NCBI RefSeq assembly: GCF_024623065.1 | Contig: NZ_JANJZR010000051.1 | Span: 1 to 32,545, forward strand | From: Bacteroides acidifaciens | GTDB taxonomy: Bacteria > Bacteroidota > Bacteroidia > Bacteroidales > Bacteroidaceae | Direction: 5' to 3' | Length of the DNA stretch: 32,545 nucleotides | In this document: positions 15,034 to 24,144 of the stretch, piece after piece | Position numbering within the stretch: the first letter of the stretch is position 1 | Layout: every line of letters starts with the position of its first letter | Notes under the pieces: model-generated | Seen by the model: the letters and a program-made list of their open reading frames with translations, nothing else | What the model was told of the DNA's origin: nothing | Database searches by the model: none | Program-made: the position numbers and the translations under genes

Positions 15034-17349
15034 ATGAAAATAAAATTATTATTTATCCTGTTTATTGCTTTTCAGCCTTTAGTATCCAAGGCCAATGACG
15101 CACCCCAACAACCGATATACCTTGACCCTTCCCAGTCAGTCCGGACAAGAGTTGAAAACCTCATGTCCTTAATGACCCTGGAAGAAAAGATTGCCCAAAT
15201 GTGCCAGTATGTCGGTCTGGAGCATATGCGTGATGCAGAAAAGAATATTACGGAAGAAGAGCTGCTGAACGGTCATGCCAGAGGATTCTATAAAGGATTG
15301 CACTCCACAGGAGTAGAACGGATGGTCACACAGGGAAGAATAGGTTCATTTCTTCATGTCCTGACTCCGGAAGAAGCCAATCATTTGCAAAAGTTGGCGG
15401 AGAAAAGCCGTTTGAAGATCCCCTTGCTGATAGGGATTGATGCCATACACGGAAACGGGCTTGTCAGTGGCTCTACCATTTACCCGTCTCCCATAGGAAT
15501 GGCTTCCACATTTGCACCTGATTTAATAGAACAGGCAAACAGACAGACAGCTCTCGAAATGCGCGCAACAGGTTCTCATTGGGCTTTCACTCCCAACATA
15601 GAGATAGCTTGCGATGCCCGTTGGGGAAGAGTCGGAGAAACATTCGGGGAAGACCCGTATCTGGTATCCCGCATGGGAGTAGCATGCATCAAAGGTCTGC
15701 AAACAGACAATCTTACAGGATTAAACACCGTATTGGCTTGTGCCAAGCATCTCGTCGCAGGGGGAATAGCCAATAACGGGACCAATGCCGGTCCGGTAGA
15801 ATTGAGTGAAGGCAAACTGAGAAATATCTTTTTGCCACCATTCAAAACAGCCATACAAGAAGCCAAGCCTTTCACCCTTATGCCGGCGCACAATGAATTG
15901 AACGGAGTCCCGTGCCATGCAAACAAATGGTTGATGACTGACATCATACGCAATGAATACGGATTCGACGGATTCATTGTAAGCGACTGGATGGATATGG
16001 AAGCAATCAGCACACGCCACCGGATAGCCGAAAATACGACCAGTGCATTCTTCTTGTCCGTAGATGGCGGAGTAGACATGCATATGCATGGTCCTGTTTT
16101 TTCCGATGCCATCCTGAGACTGATAAAAGAAGGAAAACTGACGGAAGAAAGAATTAATAAGGCATGCGCCAAGATACTGGAAGCCAAGTTCCGGCTAGGA
16201 TTATTCGAAAACCGGTATGTCACGGAAGGCGGCATAAAGAAAACGGTATTCAGCAAAGAACATCAGCAGACGGCAATCGAAATCGCCCGACGCTCCATCG
16301 TCCTTTTGAAAAATGAAGCCCTGCTTCCCATCAACACCCGAAAGTTCAAAAAGATACTCGTGACAGGCCCTAACGCCAACAACCAATCAATTATGGGCGA
16401 CTGGGTATTTGAGCAACCGGAGAAAAATGTCTCAACCATACTGAAAGGCATAAAAGAAGAAGCATCCGGCGCACAGATAAATTATGTAGATGTCGGTTGG
16501 AATCTGAGAGCACTGGACAGCGCCAAAATAGAAGAAGCCGTACAAGCAGCAAAGTCTTCGGATTTGGCAATCGTCGTAGTCGGTGAAGACTCTTTCCGGC
16601 AACATTGGAAAGAGAAAACATGCGGAGAAAACAGGGATCGCATGGACATCGCTCTTTGGGGTAAACAGGACTATCTTGTGGAATCTATTTACAAAACAGG
16701 AGTTCCTACGATTGTCATCCTAGTAAACGGACGCCCCCTTGCCACCAGATGGATTGCTGAAAATATCCCGGCTATCATTGAAGCTTGGGAGCCTGGTTCA
16801 ATGGGTGGAAAAGCAATTGCAGAAATTCTCTTCGGCAAAGTAAATCCCAGCGGAAAGTTACCAATCACTATTCCACGGCACGTAGGCCAGATTTCAACGG
16901 TATATAATCATAAACCGTCCCAATTTCTCCATCCTTATATCGACGGGGATAAAACACCGCTTTATCCTTTCGGGTATGGTCTAAGTTATACTTCTTTCAA
17001 ATACGACCAACTGAAAACAAACAAGACGGATTATAATGCCAACGAAGAAATTGAGGTTACAGTGAATGTCAGCAACACAGGAGAAAGGCAAGGGGAAGAA
17101 ATCGTCCAGCTTTATATTCGGGATGATTACAGTAACACCACCCGACCGGTGAAAGAACTGAAACGTTTTCAACGTATTCTTCTGGAAAAGGGAGAAAGCA
17201 AAGTGGTATCATTCCGCTTGAACAGAGAAGACCTGTCCTACTATAACCATAAAGCCGAATATGTGCTCGAACCGGGCACATTCACCGTCATGGTGGGTGG
17301 CAGTTCTTTGGACAAAGACCTACAAAAAATTAAGTTTAACGTAAAATGA
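15034..17349 (+). CDS. GH3 beta-glycosidase, exported
   Basis: A 771-residue exo-acting beta-glycosidase with a Sec signal peptide (cleavage after SKA near residue 20), so periplasmic. The N-terminal GH3 barrel carries 'LLIGIDAIHGNG' (132-142), 'DARWGRVGETFGED' (194-207), 'CAKHLVAGG' and the nucleophile Asp318 in 'GFIVSDW'. The C-terminal alpha/beta domain holds 'GENRDR', whose Glu532 is the probable acid/base, and a fibronectin-like domain ends the protein ('FPFGYGLSYTSF', then 'GTFTVMVGGSS'). The family removes terminal beta-glucosyl or beta-xylosyl units; the BglX-like layout favours beta-glucosidase. The stop codon overlaps the ATG of the next FAD oxidoreductase gene by 4 nt, so the two are translationally coupled. 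It shares only the general family pattern with the second GH3 at 19357, suggesting different linkages. Confidence 0.93.
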   Translation: MKIKLLFILFIAFQPLVSKANDAPQQPIYLDPSQSVRTRVENLMSLMTLEEKIAQMCQYVGLEHMRDAEKNITEEELLNGHARGFYKGLHSTGVERMVTQGRIGSFLHVLTPEEANHLQKLAEKSRLKIPLLIGIDAIHGNGLVSGSTIYPSPIGMASTFAPDLIEQANRQTALEMRATGSHWAFTPNIEIACDARWGRVGETFGEDPYLVSRMGVACIKGLQTDNLTGLNTVLACAKHLVAGGIANNGTNAGPVELSEGKLRNIFLPPFKTAIQEAKPFTLMPAHNELNGVPCHANKWLMTDIIRNEYGFDGFIVSDWMDMEAISTRHRIAENTTSAFFLSVDGGVDMHMHGPVFSDAILRLIKEGKLTEERINKACAKILEAKFRLGLFENRYVTEGGIKKTVFSKEHQQTAIEIARRSIVLLKNEALLPINTRKFKKILVTGPNANNQSIMGDWVFEQPEKNVSTILKGIKEEASGAQINYVDVGWNLRALDSAKIEEAVQAAKSSDLAIVVVGEDSFRQHWKEKTCGENRDRMDIALWGKQDYLVESIYKTGVPTIVILVNGRPLATRWIAENIPAIIEAWEPGSMGGKAIAEILFGKVNPSGKLPITIPRHVGQISTVYNHKPSQFLHPYIDGDKTPLYPFGYGLSYTSFKYDQLKTNKTDYNANEEIEVTVNVSNTGERQGEEIVQLYIRDDYSNTTRPVKELKRFQRILLEKGESKVVSFRLNREDLSYYNHKAEYVLEPGTFTVMVGGSSLDKDLQKIKFNVK

Positions 17350-19349
17350 AACCGAATATGAAGAAACTTATTCTATTATTGACCGTTTCTACTTTTCTGT
17401 ACAGTTGTAAAAGCAACCCGGAAGAAAAGTACGATATATGTATCTATGGCGGTACTTCCGCCGGAGTCATAGCAGCATACTCTGCCAAGATGTTGGGTAA
17501 GAAGGTGTTGCTTATCGAACCACAAAACCGTCTCGGCGGACTGACTTCCGGCGGGCTTGGTTTCACTGATATAGGAAACAAACAAGTAGTGACCGGATTA
17601 TCAAAAGACTTTTACCGTCGTTTGGGTGCTCATTACGGCAAACTGGAACAATGGATATTCGAACCCAAAGTAGCGGACAGCATCTTTAATGACTACATTA
17701 ATCGGGCAGATGTCGAGGTTTTATATAAATACAGAATCACAGATGCCCAACTTGCCAACGGATATATAAAAAATATCACACTTGAAAGTTCCGACGGGAC
17801 AAAACCCGGCAAATCCATAGCCGCCAAAGTATTCATCGACTGTACTTATGAGGGTGACCTGATGGCTAAAGCAGGAGTTTCATACACGATAGGACGGGAA
17901 GACAACAAACTGTATCATGAAACTTACAATGGCGTCCAACTGATGAAAGGACACCAGTTCCCGGATGGACTAGACCCGTACAAGATAAAAGGTGATTCCA
18001 CAAGCGGATTATTATGGGGAATCAGTCCTGCCGCACTCTCGCCGGACGGTACGGGCGACAAGTTAGTGCAAGCCTATAATTACCGCATTTGCCTCACCGA
18101 TAATCCTGCCAACAAAATAGAAATCACCCGGCCGGAAAATTATGATTCCACCAAATATGAGTTGCTGTTACGCCTGTTTGACGCCCAACCCGATAAAAGA
18201 AAACTAAACCATTATTTTATCTGGAGCCGGATGCCAAACAATAAGACGGATATAAATAACCGGGGAGGATTTTCGACTGATATGATCGGAATGAACCATA
18301 ACTATCCGGAAGCATCTTATGAAGAAAGGGCGGAAATCATTCAAGCACATAAAGACTACACTCAGGGATTACTTTATTTCTATAAGACCGATTCCAGGGT
18401 TCCGCAAGAACTAAGAGATGAAATACAAGCATGGGGCTACCCCAAAGACGAATATACAGAGGACAATCATTGGTCGCCCCAACTATATATCAGAGAAAGC
18501 CGCAGAATGACAGGGGATTATGTAATGACGCAAGCACATTGTGAAGGGCGGGAAACGGTCACTGATGGTATCGGTATGGCCGCATATACCATGGACTCAC
18601 ACAACTGCCAACGGATACTCGTAAAAAAAGACGGCAAGTACATAGTAAAAAATGAGGGAAATGTAGAAATCGGCGGCGGACTCCCCTACCCCATATCCTA
18701 TCGTTCCATCATCCCAAAAGAAGAAGAATGTCAGAACTTGCTCGTTCCCGTTTGTCTCTCCGCCAGTCATATCGCCTATGGTTCCATCCGTATGGAGCCG
18801 GTATTCATGGTACTGGCACAGTCTGCCGCTATCGCCGCAACAGAAGCCATAAACACAGGAAGCGTGCAGACCGTCGATATCAAAAAAGTACAAGCATTAC
18901 TACACGAAAATCCACTATTGGACGGCAGTTCTTCTGAGATACTGATAGACGACTGCGATTTGGACATATCCGCGAATAATGATTGGGAGATTATAAAAAA
19001 GCGAGGAGGATATGGCCCCACTTTCCTGAAATCCAAAGCCCGCAACGGTTCACCTGTCCGTTTCACCCCACATATAGAACATGAAGGAAAGTACAAAGTA
19101 TATACTTATTATCACATGAGAAAAGACATTTCGCCGACTATCACATATTCCATCTCGGACGGAACCGATAGTTGGACAAGAGTCATACATAAAGACAGCG
19201 TGAGAATAGAAGGACAAACCTCGGGAGAATGGGTGGAACTGGGAACATACGATTTTCAAAAAAGCCGCATGCCCTATGTAGAAATATCCACTGAAGACAC
19301 AAGCGGGACGGTCATTGCCGACGCTATGCTGTTCGTACCCGTAAAATAA
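17346..19349 (+). CDS. FAD-dependent oxidoreductase lipoprotein with C-terminal golvesin-like domain
   Basis: A 667-residue flavoprotein with a lipoprotein signal (lipobox LYSC, Cys21 from the ATG at 17346; an ATG at 17358 is also possible). The FAD motif 'YDICIYGGTSAG' (29-40) is followed by 'GKKVLLIEPQNRLGGLTSGG'. Blocks shared with the paralogue at 10714-12360 include 'FIDCTYEGDLMAKAGVSYTIGRE', 'RESRRMTGDYVMT' and 'SIRMEPVFMVLAQSAA'. A beta-sandwich of about 130 residues at the C terminus ('YKVYTYYHMRKDISPTITYS' to 'AMLFVPVK') resembles the golvesin-C/xanthan-lyase-type domain and may bind carbohydrate. The family is FAD_oxidored (PF12831); the substrate is unknown. Its start overlaps the GH3 stop by 4 nt, tying its synthesis to that enzyme. 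Confidence 0.85.
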   Translation: MKPNMKKLILLLTVSTFLYSCKSNPEEKYDICIYGGTSAGVIAAYSAKMLGKKVLLIEPQNRLGGLTSGGLGFTDIGNKQVVTGLSKDFYRRLGAHYGKLEQWIFEPKVADSIFNDYINRADVEVLYKYRITDAQLANGYIKNITLESSDGTKPGKSIAAKVFIDCTYEGDLMAKAGVSYTIGREDNKLYHETYNGVQLMKGHQFPDGLDPYKIKGDSTSGLLWGISPAALSPDGTGDKLVQAYNYRICLTDNPANKIEITRPENYDSTKYELLLRLFDAQPDKRKLNHYFIWSRMPNNKTDINNRGGFSTDMIGMNHNYPEASYEERAEIIQAHKDYTQGLLYFYKTDSRVPQELRDEIQAWGYPKDEYTEDNHWSPQLYIRESRRMTGDYVMTQAHCEGRETVTDGIGMAAYTMDSHNCQRILVKKDGKYIVKNEGNVEIGGGLPYPISYRSIIPKEEECQNLLVPVCLSASHIAYGSIRMEPVFMVLAQSAAIAATEAINTGSVQTVDIKKVQALLHENPLLDGSSSEILIDDCDLDISANNDWEIIKKRGGYGPTFLKSKARNGSPVRFTPHIEHEGKYKVYTYYHMRKDISPTITYSISDGTDSWTRVIHKDSVRIEGQTSGEWVELGTYDFQKSRMPYVEISTEDTSGTVIADAMLFVPVK

Positions 19350-19356
19350 GATTTAT

Positions 19357-21597
19357 ATGTATATGAAAAAGAATTGGTGTTTACTGTATCTGTTATCAAT
19401 ATTTTGTTTTTCCCATGCCCAGAATAAGAATACGTACTTGGAACAAAAGATTGATTCAACCCTATCAAGCATGACTATCCATGAAAAAGTAGGGCAACTT
19501 AACCAGCTTGACGGGCGAGGTACAATTGAGAATTTGAAGGTATTGATACGTAAAGGAGAGACCGGTTCGGTAATGAATGTTACCGAACCCGAAGTCGTCA
19601 ATGAGTTACAAGAAATTGCCTGCAAACAATCAAGAACGGGTATCCCCTTGGTTTTTACACGCGACGTTGTGCATGGCTTCAAGACCATGCTGCCCATTCC
19701 GTTAGGGCAAGCTGCCACTTTCCATCCGGAACTGATACAGGAAGGGGCACGAATCGCAGCCATAGAAGCCACGGAACATGGTGTCAGATGGTCATTTGCA
19801 CCTATGATAGATATATCCAGAGATGCCCGGTGGGGACGCATAGCCGAAAGTTTCGGTGAAGACACTTATCTCACAGAACAGATGGCTGTCGCCGTAGTAA
19901 ATGGATTTCAAGGTGACGATTTATCAAATCCGCAATCAATGGCTGCCTGCGCCAAGCATTTTATAGGATATGGAGCTGTAGAAGGAGGACGTGATTATAA
20001 TTCAACCCATATTCCCGAAAGACTGTTGAGAGATGTCTATCTTCCGCCTTTCGAGAAAGCAATAAAAGCCAACTGTTCCAGTATCATGACTTCGTTCAAT
20101 GATAACGACGGGATTCCGGCTACAGGCAACAAAAAACTATTAAAGGATATTCTTCGCAAAGAATGGAATTTCGACGGGGTTGTCGTTTCCGACTGGGGTT
20201 CTGTAACGGAAATGATAAAACATGGCTTCGCCGAAGACCGGAAAGATGCAGCCCGAAAAGCGATAGAAGCCGGACTGGACATGGATATGTCTTCCAAAGC
20301 ATTCATTCAGAATATCGAAGAATTAATCGCCAAAGGAATAATTTCCGAAGAGACATTGGACAATGCTGTGCGAAATGTACTAAGATTAAAATTCAGGCTC
20401 GGACTGTTTGATAATTCGTACACTGATATCAATAAGAGAAAAGAAACCTACTCGGACAAACATCTGGCTATTGCAAAGAAAATGGCGGAAGAGTCTGTTG
20501 TACTATTGAAAAATGAAAGCCACACATTACCGTTGTCTTCGAACATAAAAAGTATCCTGATAGTAGGCCCGTTGTCCGATGCTCCTCACGACCAACTCGG
20601 AACCTGGACAATGGACGGAGAAACAGAGAAAACGCGGACGCCTATAAAAGCACTACGTGAAAAGTATGGTGACAAAGTGAAAATTCATTTTGTGAAAGGT
20701 CTGGAGTACAGCAGAGATAAAAATAAGACAAACTTCAATAAGGTATTGGAGAAAGCATACCAGGCAGATGCCATTATAGCTTTTGTCGGTGAAGAAGCCA
20801 TCCTATCGGGTGAAGCACATTGTCTGGCTGATATAAAACTGCAAGGAGCGCAATCCGAACTTATCAAGGTATTAAGCGGAACAAATAAGCCGCTCATTAC
20901 AGTTATTATGGCGGGACGTCCGTTGGTTATCAATGAGGAACTGAACCTGTCCGATGCCGTATTGTATGCCTGGCATCCCGGAACGATGGGCGGCAACGCA
21001 TTGGCGGATATTTTATTTGGCAAGACCACACCTGGTGGCAAACTACCCGTTACTTTCCCAAAAGCAACGGGACAAATTCCCATCTACTATAATCACACCA
21101 ACAGCGGACGTCCGGCCACAGGAAAAGAAAAGCCTTTGGACGAAATACCTTTAAATGCCAAACAATCCGTATTAGGACATTCCTCTTATTATCTTGATTT
21201 AGGAGCACAACCTTTATTCCCGTTCGGATATGGCCTTTCATACACTTCTTTCGAATATTCCGATTTAAAGACAGACCGCACCGTCCTCACTCCGGAAGAT
21301 ACACTTTCAATCAGCGTCAAAGTAAAAAACACAGGGCAATATAAAGGAACAGAAGTGGTTCAACTCTATGCATCGGATCTTTTCGGTTCCGTCACCCGAC
21401 CGGTAAAGGAACTAAAAGGATTTAAAAGGATAGAATTAAGTCCTAATGAAGAAAAGACGGTAGAATTCGAACTTCCCTTATACGAATTAGCCTTTTGGAA
21501 TATTGACATGAGAAAAGTGGCGGAAGCAGGCAAGTTCAAAATAATGATTGGCACAGATAGCCAGAATGGGTTGGAAACCTTCTTCGAAGTAAAATAA
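19357..21597 (+). CDS. bglX-like: GH3 beta-glucosidase, BglX-like, exported
   Basis: A 746-residue exo-beta-glycosidase with a Sec signal peptide (cleavage after SHA near residue 21 from the ATG at 19357; an ATG at 19363 is equally possible). Barrel landmarks are 'PLVFTRDVVHGFKT' (97-110), 'DARWGRIAESFGED' (156-169), 'CAKHFIGYGAVEGGRDYN' (198-215) and the nucleophile Asp279 in 'GVVVSDWG'. The second domain has 'GEEAILSGEA', in which Glu486 is the probable acid/base, and a fibronectin-III-like domain follows 'LFPFGYGLSYTSFEYS'. This layout is that of periplasmic BglX beta-glucosidases, which release glucose from short beta-glucans. It closes the operon 7 nt after the FAD oxidoreductase gene and is followed by a strong terminator. 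Confidence 0.93.
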   Translation: MYMKKNWCLLYLLSIFCFSHAQNKNTYLEQKIDSTLSSMTIHEKVGQLNQLDGRGTIENLKVLIRKGETGSVMNVTEPEVVNELQEIACKQSRTGIPLVFTRDVVHGFKTMLPIPLGQAATFHPELIQEGARIAAIEATEHGVRWSFAPMIDISRDARWGRIAESFGEDTYLTEQMAVAVVNGFQGDDLSNPQSMAACAKHFIGYGAVEGGRDYNSTHIPERLLRDVYLPPFEKAIKANCSSIMTSFNDNDGIPATGNKKLLKDILRKEWNFDGVVVSDWGSVTEMIKHGFAEDRKDAARKAIEAGLDMDMSSKAFIQNIEELIAKGIISEETLDNAVRNVLRLKFRLGLFDNSYTDINKRKETYSDKHLAIAKKMAEESVVLLKNESHTLPLSSNIKSILIVGPLSDAPHDQLGTWTMDGETEKTRTPIKALREKYGDKVKIHFVKGLEYSRDKNKTNFNKVLEKAYQADAIIAFVGEEAILSGEAHCLADIKLQGAQSELIKVLSGTNKPLITVIMAGRPLVINEELNLSDAVLYAWHPGTMGGNALADILFGKTTPGGKLPVTFPKATGQIPIYYNHTNSGRPATGKEKPLDEIPLNAKQSVLGHSSYYLDLGAQPLFPFGYGLSYTSFEYSDLKTDRTVLTPEDTLSISVKVKNTGQYKGTEVVQLYASDLFGSVTRPVKELKGFKRIELSPNEEKTVEFELPLYELAFWNIDMRKVAEAGKFKIMIGTDSQNGLETFFEVK

Positions 21598-21604
21598 CAA
21601 TATA

Positions 21605-21639
21605 AAAAGCGACCTCATCGAAAAAATGAGATCGCTTTT
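21605..21639. terminator. Bidirectional terminator between the PUL and dsbD
   Basis: An 8-bp plus 5-bp stem (AAAAGCGA and CTCAT at 21605-21618, ATGAG and TCGCTTTT at 21626-21639, one mismatch between the blocks) has a 7-nt A-rich loop. The stem ends in runs of A on the left and T on the right, so it can terminate both the plus-strand PUL operon and the converging dsbD transcript. Confidence 0.8.
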
Positions 21640-21665
21640 CTATTATCAATCTATCAGAGAAACGA

Positions 21666-23726
21666 TTATTTCGCTTTCTTATAGTTTTCCAGTCCGGCCT
21701 GCAAGAATTCGATATACTTAGGAATATCCTCGTTGTAAGCATATGACTTGTTCACCGGCTTGCCTTGATTATCCAGCAATACATAGAAAGGTTGGGCATT
21801 AGCGCCAAACTTCACACGTTGCAGATAGCTCCATTTATCACCGACCGTACGCAAAGTGCGTTCTGTACCGTTTTCTACGATTTTCACGGGCTCGCTCAAA
21901 GGAGTTTTGTTATCTACATAAAGGGTAATCAATACATAGTCATTATTAATCAAATCACTCACTTTCGGATCAGTCCATACCGCTGTTTCCATCTTACGGC
22001 AGTTTACACAACCATATCCGGTGAAGTCAAGCATGACAGGTTTTCCATTCAGACGCGCATATTCCATGCCCAAATCATAGTCGTCGAATTTCGCATGTAC
22101 GTCATTCTTATACAGGTTGAAGTCCTGCGTCTGCATAGGCGGAGCAAATGCACTTACCGCTTTCAACGGTGCTCCCCACAGACCGGGAACCATATAAACC
22201 GCAAATGCCAAAGAGACAAGCGCCATAAAGAAACGGGTAACTCCCACCTTATTATCATCGTCATCATGCGGGAATTTAATCTTACCCAACAGATAGAATC
22301 CGAGCAAAGCAAAAATAACAATCCACAAAGCAAGGAATGTTTCACGGTCAAGCAATCTCCAGCCATAAGCCAAATCGGCCACTGACAAGAATTTAAGCGC
22401 GAATGCCAGTTCGAGGAAACCTAATGTCACCTTAATCACATTCATCCATCCGCCTGATTTCGGCATAGACTTCAGCCATGACGGGAACAATGCGAACAGA
22501 GTGAACGGCAAAGCCAGTGCGATGGCAAACCCAAACATACCGATAGCCGGAGCAACGACACTTCCTGTTGTGGAAACCTGCACAAGCAAGAAACCGATAA
22601 TCGGGCCTGTACAAGAGAAAGAAACCAGCGAAAGCGTGAAAGCCATCAGGAAAATACTCAATAAACCGGTTGTAGATTCCGCTTTGCTATCCACTGCATT
22701 TCCCCATTTCGACGGTAGTCTGATTTCGAATGCTCCAAAGAACGAAGCTGCGAAAATCACCAGCATCAGGAAGAAGAGAATATTAAAGACTGCATTGGTA
22801 GACAACGCATTCAGCGCACTAGCGCCAAAAATCAATGTAATAGCCAGCCCCAATGCCACATAAATCACAACGATGGATGCTCCATACGTCCACGCGTCAC
22901 GAATACCTTTCTTTTTATCCTTGCTGCGTTTCAGGAAGAAGCTGACAGTCATCGGGATAATCGGCCATACACAAGGAGTGAACAAAGCCAGCAATCCGCC
23001 AAGAAAACCTGTTATAAAAATATATATCCAGGACATATCTTCCTGACCATGTTCTTCGCCTAACGCTTGCAGGTCACTGATAACCGGCTTCCAAAGTTCA
23101 CCGGATGCAACGGCAGGCTGAATATCCGTAGCCGCATCCACCGGAGTGGCGGGCACCAGCTCCATCATAGCGGCAGAATCTTTCACTTCGGCAGGAGCGG
23201 GAGCAGGTTCTTCCTTTTTCTCCGGTTCTTTTTTCTCCGGTTGTTCTGTTTTAGCCGCAGCCGCATTTCCGGCTTTTGCTACTCCGGAAAACTTGAACGG
23301 AACTTCGGTAGGCGGAAGGCAACTCTCGTCATCACAAGCTCCATATTCCAGATACCCTTCTATCTCATAAGCCCCGCCTGTGAGTTTTACTTTCTGAATA
23401 AACTTTGCAGTATTTTCAAAGTAACGTACTTTCATTTCAAACAACTTGTCGAAAGTAGCTACCTCTTTGCCAACCGGTTTCAATTTTCCGGCAAGCTCCA
23501 GACCACTTTTCTTATCAACATTGAATGTTGCGGAAATAGGTCCGCCATCTCCAAGTTCGGTTGAATAAACATGCCACCCGTTATCAATGGTAGCGGTAAA
23601 TACGATCTCAGCTTCCGTGTCAGAAAGAGTGTTCAACTCAGTCTTGAACTTTACCGGATCTTTAATCTGTGCCTGCAAAGCATAGCCAACAAAGCTTAAA
23701 AGCAGAAAAGAAATTAACTTTTTCAT
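21666..23726 (-). CDS. dsbD: DsbD-type thiol:disulfide interchange protein
   Basis: A 686-residue inner-membrane electron carrier from the ATG at 23726 (a TTG two codons earlier is less likely). It moves reducing equivalents from cytoplasmic thioredoxin to periplasmic thiol proteins. Signal peptide 1-19 is followed by an N-terminal immunoglobulin-like domain with Cys131 and Cys136 ('GACDDESCLPP'). A Pro/Glu/Lys/Ala-rich linker spans about 150-190. Next comes an eight-helix membrane domain with the two conserved Cys in 'TPCVWPIIP' and 'SFSCTGPIIGF', then a C-terminal thioredoxin-like domain with Cys573-Val-Asn-Cys576. All three redox pairs are intact. It lies 17 nt after the Dabb-domain gene and is probably co-transcribed with it; it converges on the PUL terminator. 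Confidence 0.92.
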   Translation of the reverse strand: MKKLISFLLLSFVGYALQAQIKDPVKFKTELNTLSDTEAEIVFTATIDNGWHVYSTELGDGGPISATFNVDKKSGLELAGKLKPVGKEVATFDKLFEMKVRYFENTAKFIQKVKLTGGAYEIEGYLEYGACDDESCLPPTEVPFKFSGVAKAGNAAAAKTEQPEKKEPEKKEEPAPAPAEVKDSAAMMELVPATPVDAATDIQPAVASGELWKPVISDLQALGEEHGQEDMSWIYIFITGFLGGLLALFTPCVWPIIPMTVSFFLKRSKDKKKGIRDAWTYGASIVVIYVALGLAITLIFGASALNALSTNAVFNILFFLMLVIFAASFFGAFEIRLPSKWGNAVDSKAESTTGLLSIFLMAFTLSLVSFSCTGPIIGFLLVQVSTTGSVVAPAIGMFGFAIALALPFTLFALFPSWLKSMPKSGGWMNVIKVTLGFLELAFALKFLSVADLAYGWRLLDRETFLALWIVIFALLGFYLLGKIKFPHDDDDNKVGVTRFFMALVSLAFAVYMVPGLWGAPLKAVSAFAPPMQTQDFNLYKNDVHAKFDDYDLGMEYARLNGKPVMLDFTGYGCVNCRKMETAVWTDPKVSDLINNDYVLITLYVDNKTPLSEPVKIVENGTERTLRTVGDKWSYLQRVKFGANAQPFYVLLDNQGKPVNKSYAYNEDIPKYIEFLQAGLENYKKAK

Positions 23727-23743
23727 TTTCAATAATTGGAGGG

Positions 23744-24043
23744 TTATAATTCATAATCTACACACGCACGGCTCTCCTTCGTCTCAGCCAGAATCTTGCC
23801 GGCAGCTACATGGTCGGGATGCGTCGCATAGTATTTCACGTCTTCCAGAGTATCAAACTCACTATAAAGTGCTATATTCCACGTTTCTCCGGGATTCATG
23901 TTCAATCCGACTTCAACTTTCCGGATTACGGAGATTTTAGCAGGAAGCGCTTCTATCGCTTCCTTAAATTTCGTCATAACTGCCCGCTTCTCTTCGGCAG
24001 AAACTTCGTCTTTTAACTTAAATAATACAATGTGTTTTACCAT
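23744..24043 (-). CDS. Dabb (stress-responsive A/B barrel) domain protein
   Basis: A 99-residue single-domain protein with the Dabb pattern (PF07876): N-terminal 'MVKHIVLFKLKDEVS', central 'GLNMNPGETWNIALYSEF' and C-terminal 'YATHPDHVAAGKIL'. The His-containing 'THPDHVA' segment is the best conserved part of this dimeric ferredoxin-like barrel family. No signal peptide is present, so it is cytoplasmic. The biochemical role of bacterial members is mostly unknown. The gene is 17 nt upstream of dsbD on the same strand, and its candidate -7 box (TAAATTTG, plus 24106-24113) lies in the gap shared with the divergent udk gene. Confidence 0.85.
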   Translation of the reverse strand: MVKHIVLFKLKDEVSAEEKRAVMTKFKEAIEALPAKISVIRKVEVGLNMNPGETWNIALYSEFDTLEDVKYYATHPDHVAAGKILAETKESRACVDYEL

Positions 24044-24046
24044 TAC

Positions 24047-24078
24047 GTTGTTATTTTAATGAATTGTTTCTATATTTG
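24047..24078 (+). promoter_or_regulatory. Promoter for udk
   Basis: The -7 box TATATTTG (24071-24078) matches TAnnTTTG, with GTTG (24047-24050) 20 nt upstream matching three of four -33 bases. Transcription would start near 24085, about 60 nt before the udk ATG. Confidence 0.45.
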
Positions 24079-24105
24079 TCTAATTAATACTTTGTATAAA
24101 CAATG

Positions 24106-24113
24106 CAAATTTA
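24106..24113 (-). promoter_or_regulatory. -7 box for the Dabb-dsbD transcript
   Basis: TAAATTTG on the minus strand matches TAnnTTTG and would start transcription near 24099, about 55 nt before the Dabb ATG at 24043. No clear -33 box is present at the expected distance. Confidence 0.3.
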
Positions 24114-24144
24114 CTCTATTTGATTTAAATATACACTTAAAGAG

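Noticed and set aside
15576..16256. 226-codon open frame antisense to the first GH3
   Set aside because: It overlaps the GH3 catalytic core completely, and its sequence has no recognisable domain; the GH3 frame is certain.
21765..22385. 206-codon open frame antisense to dsbD
   Set aside because: It is the shadow of the strongly conserved dsbD frame, with no family pattern, signal or promoter of its own.
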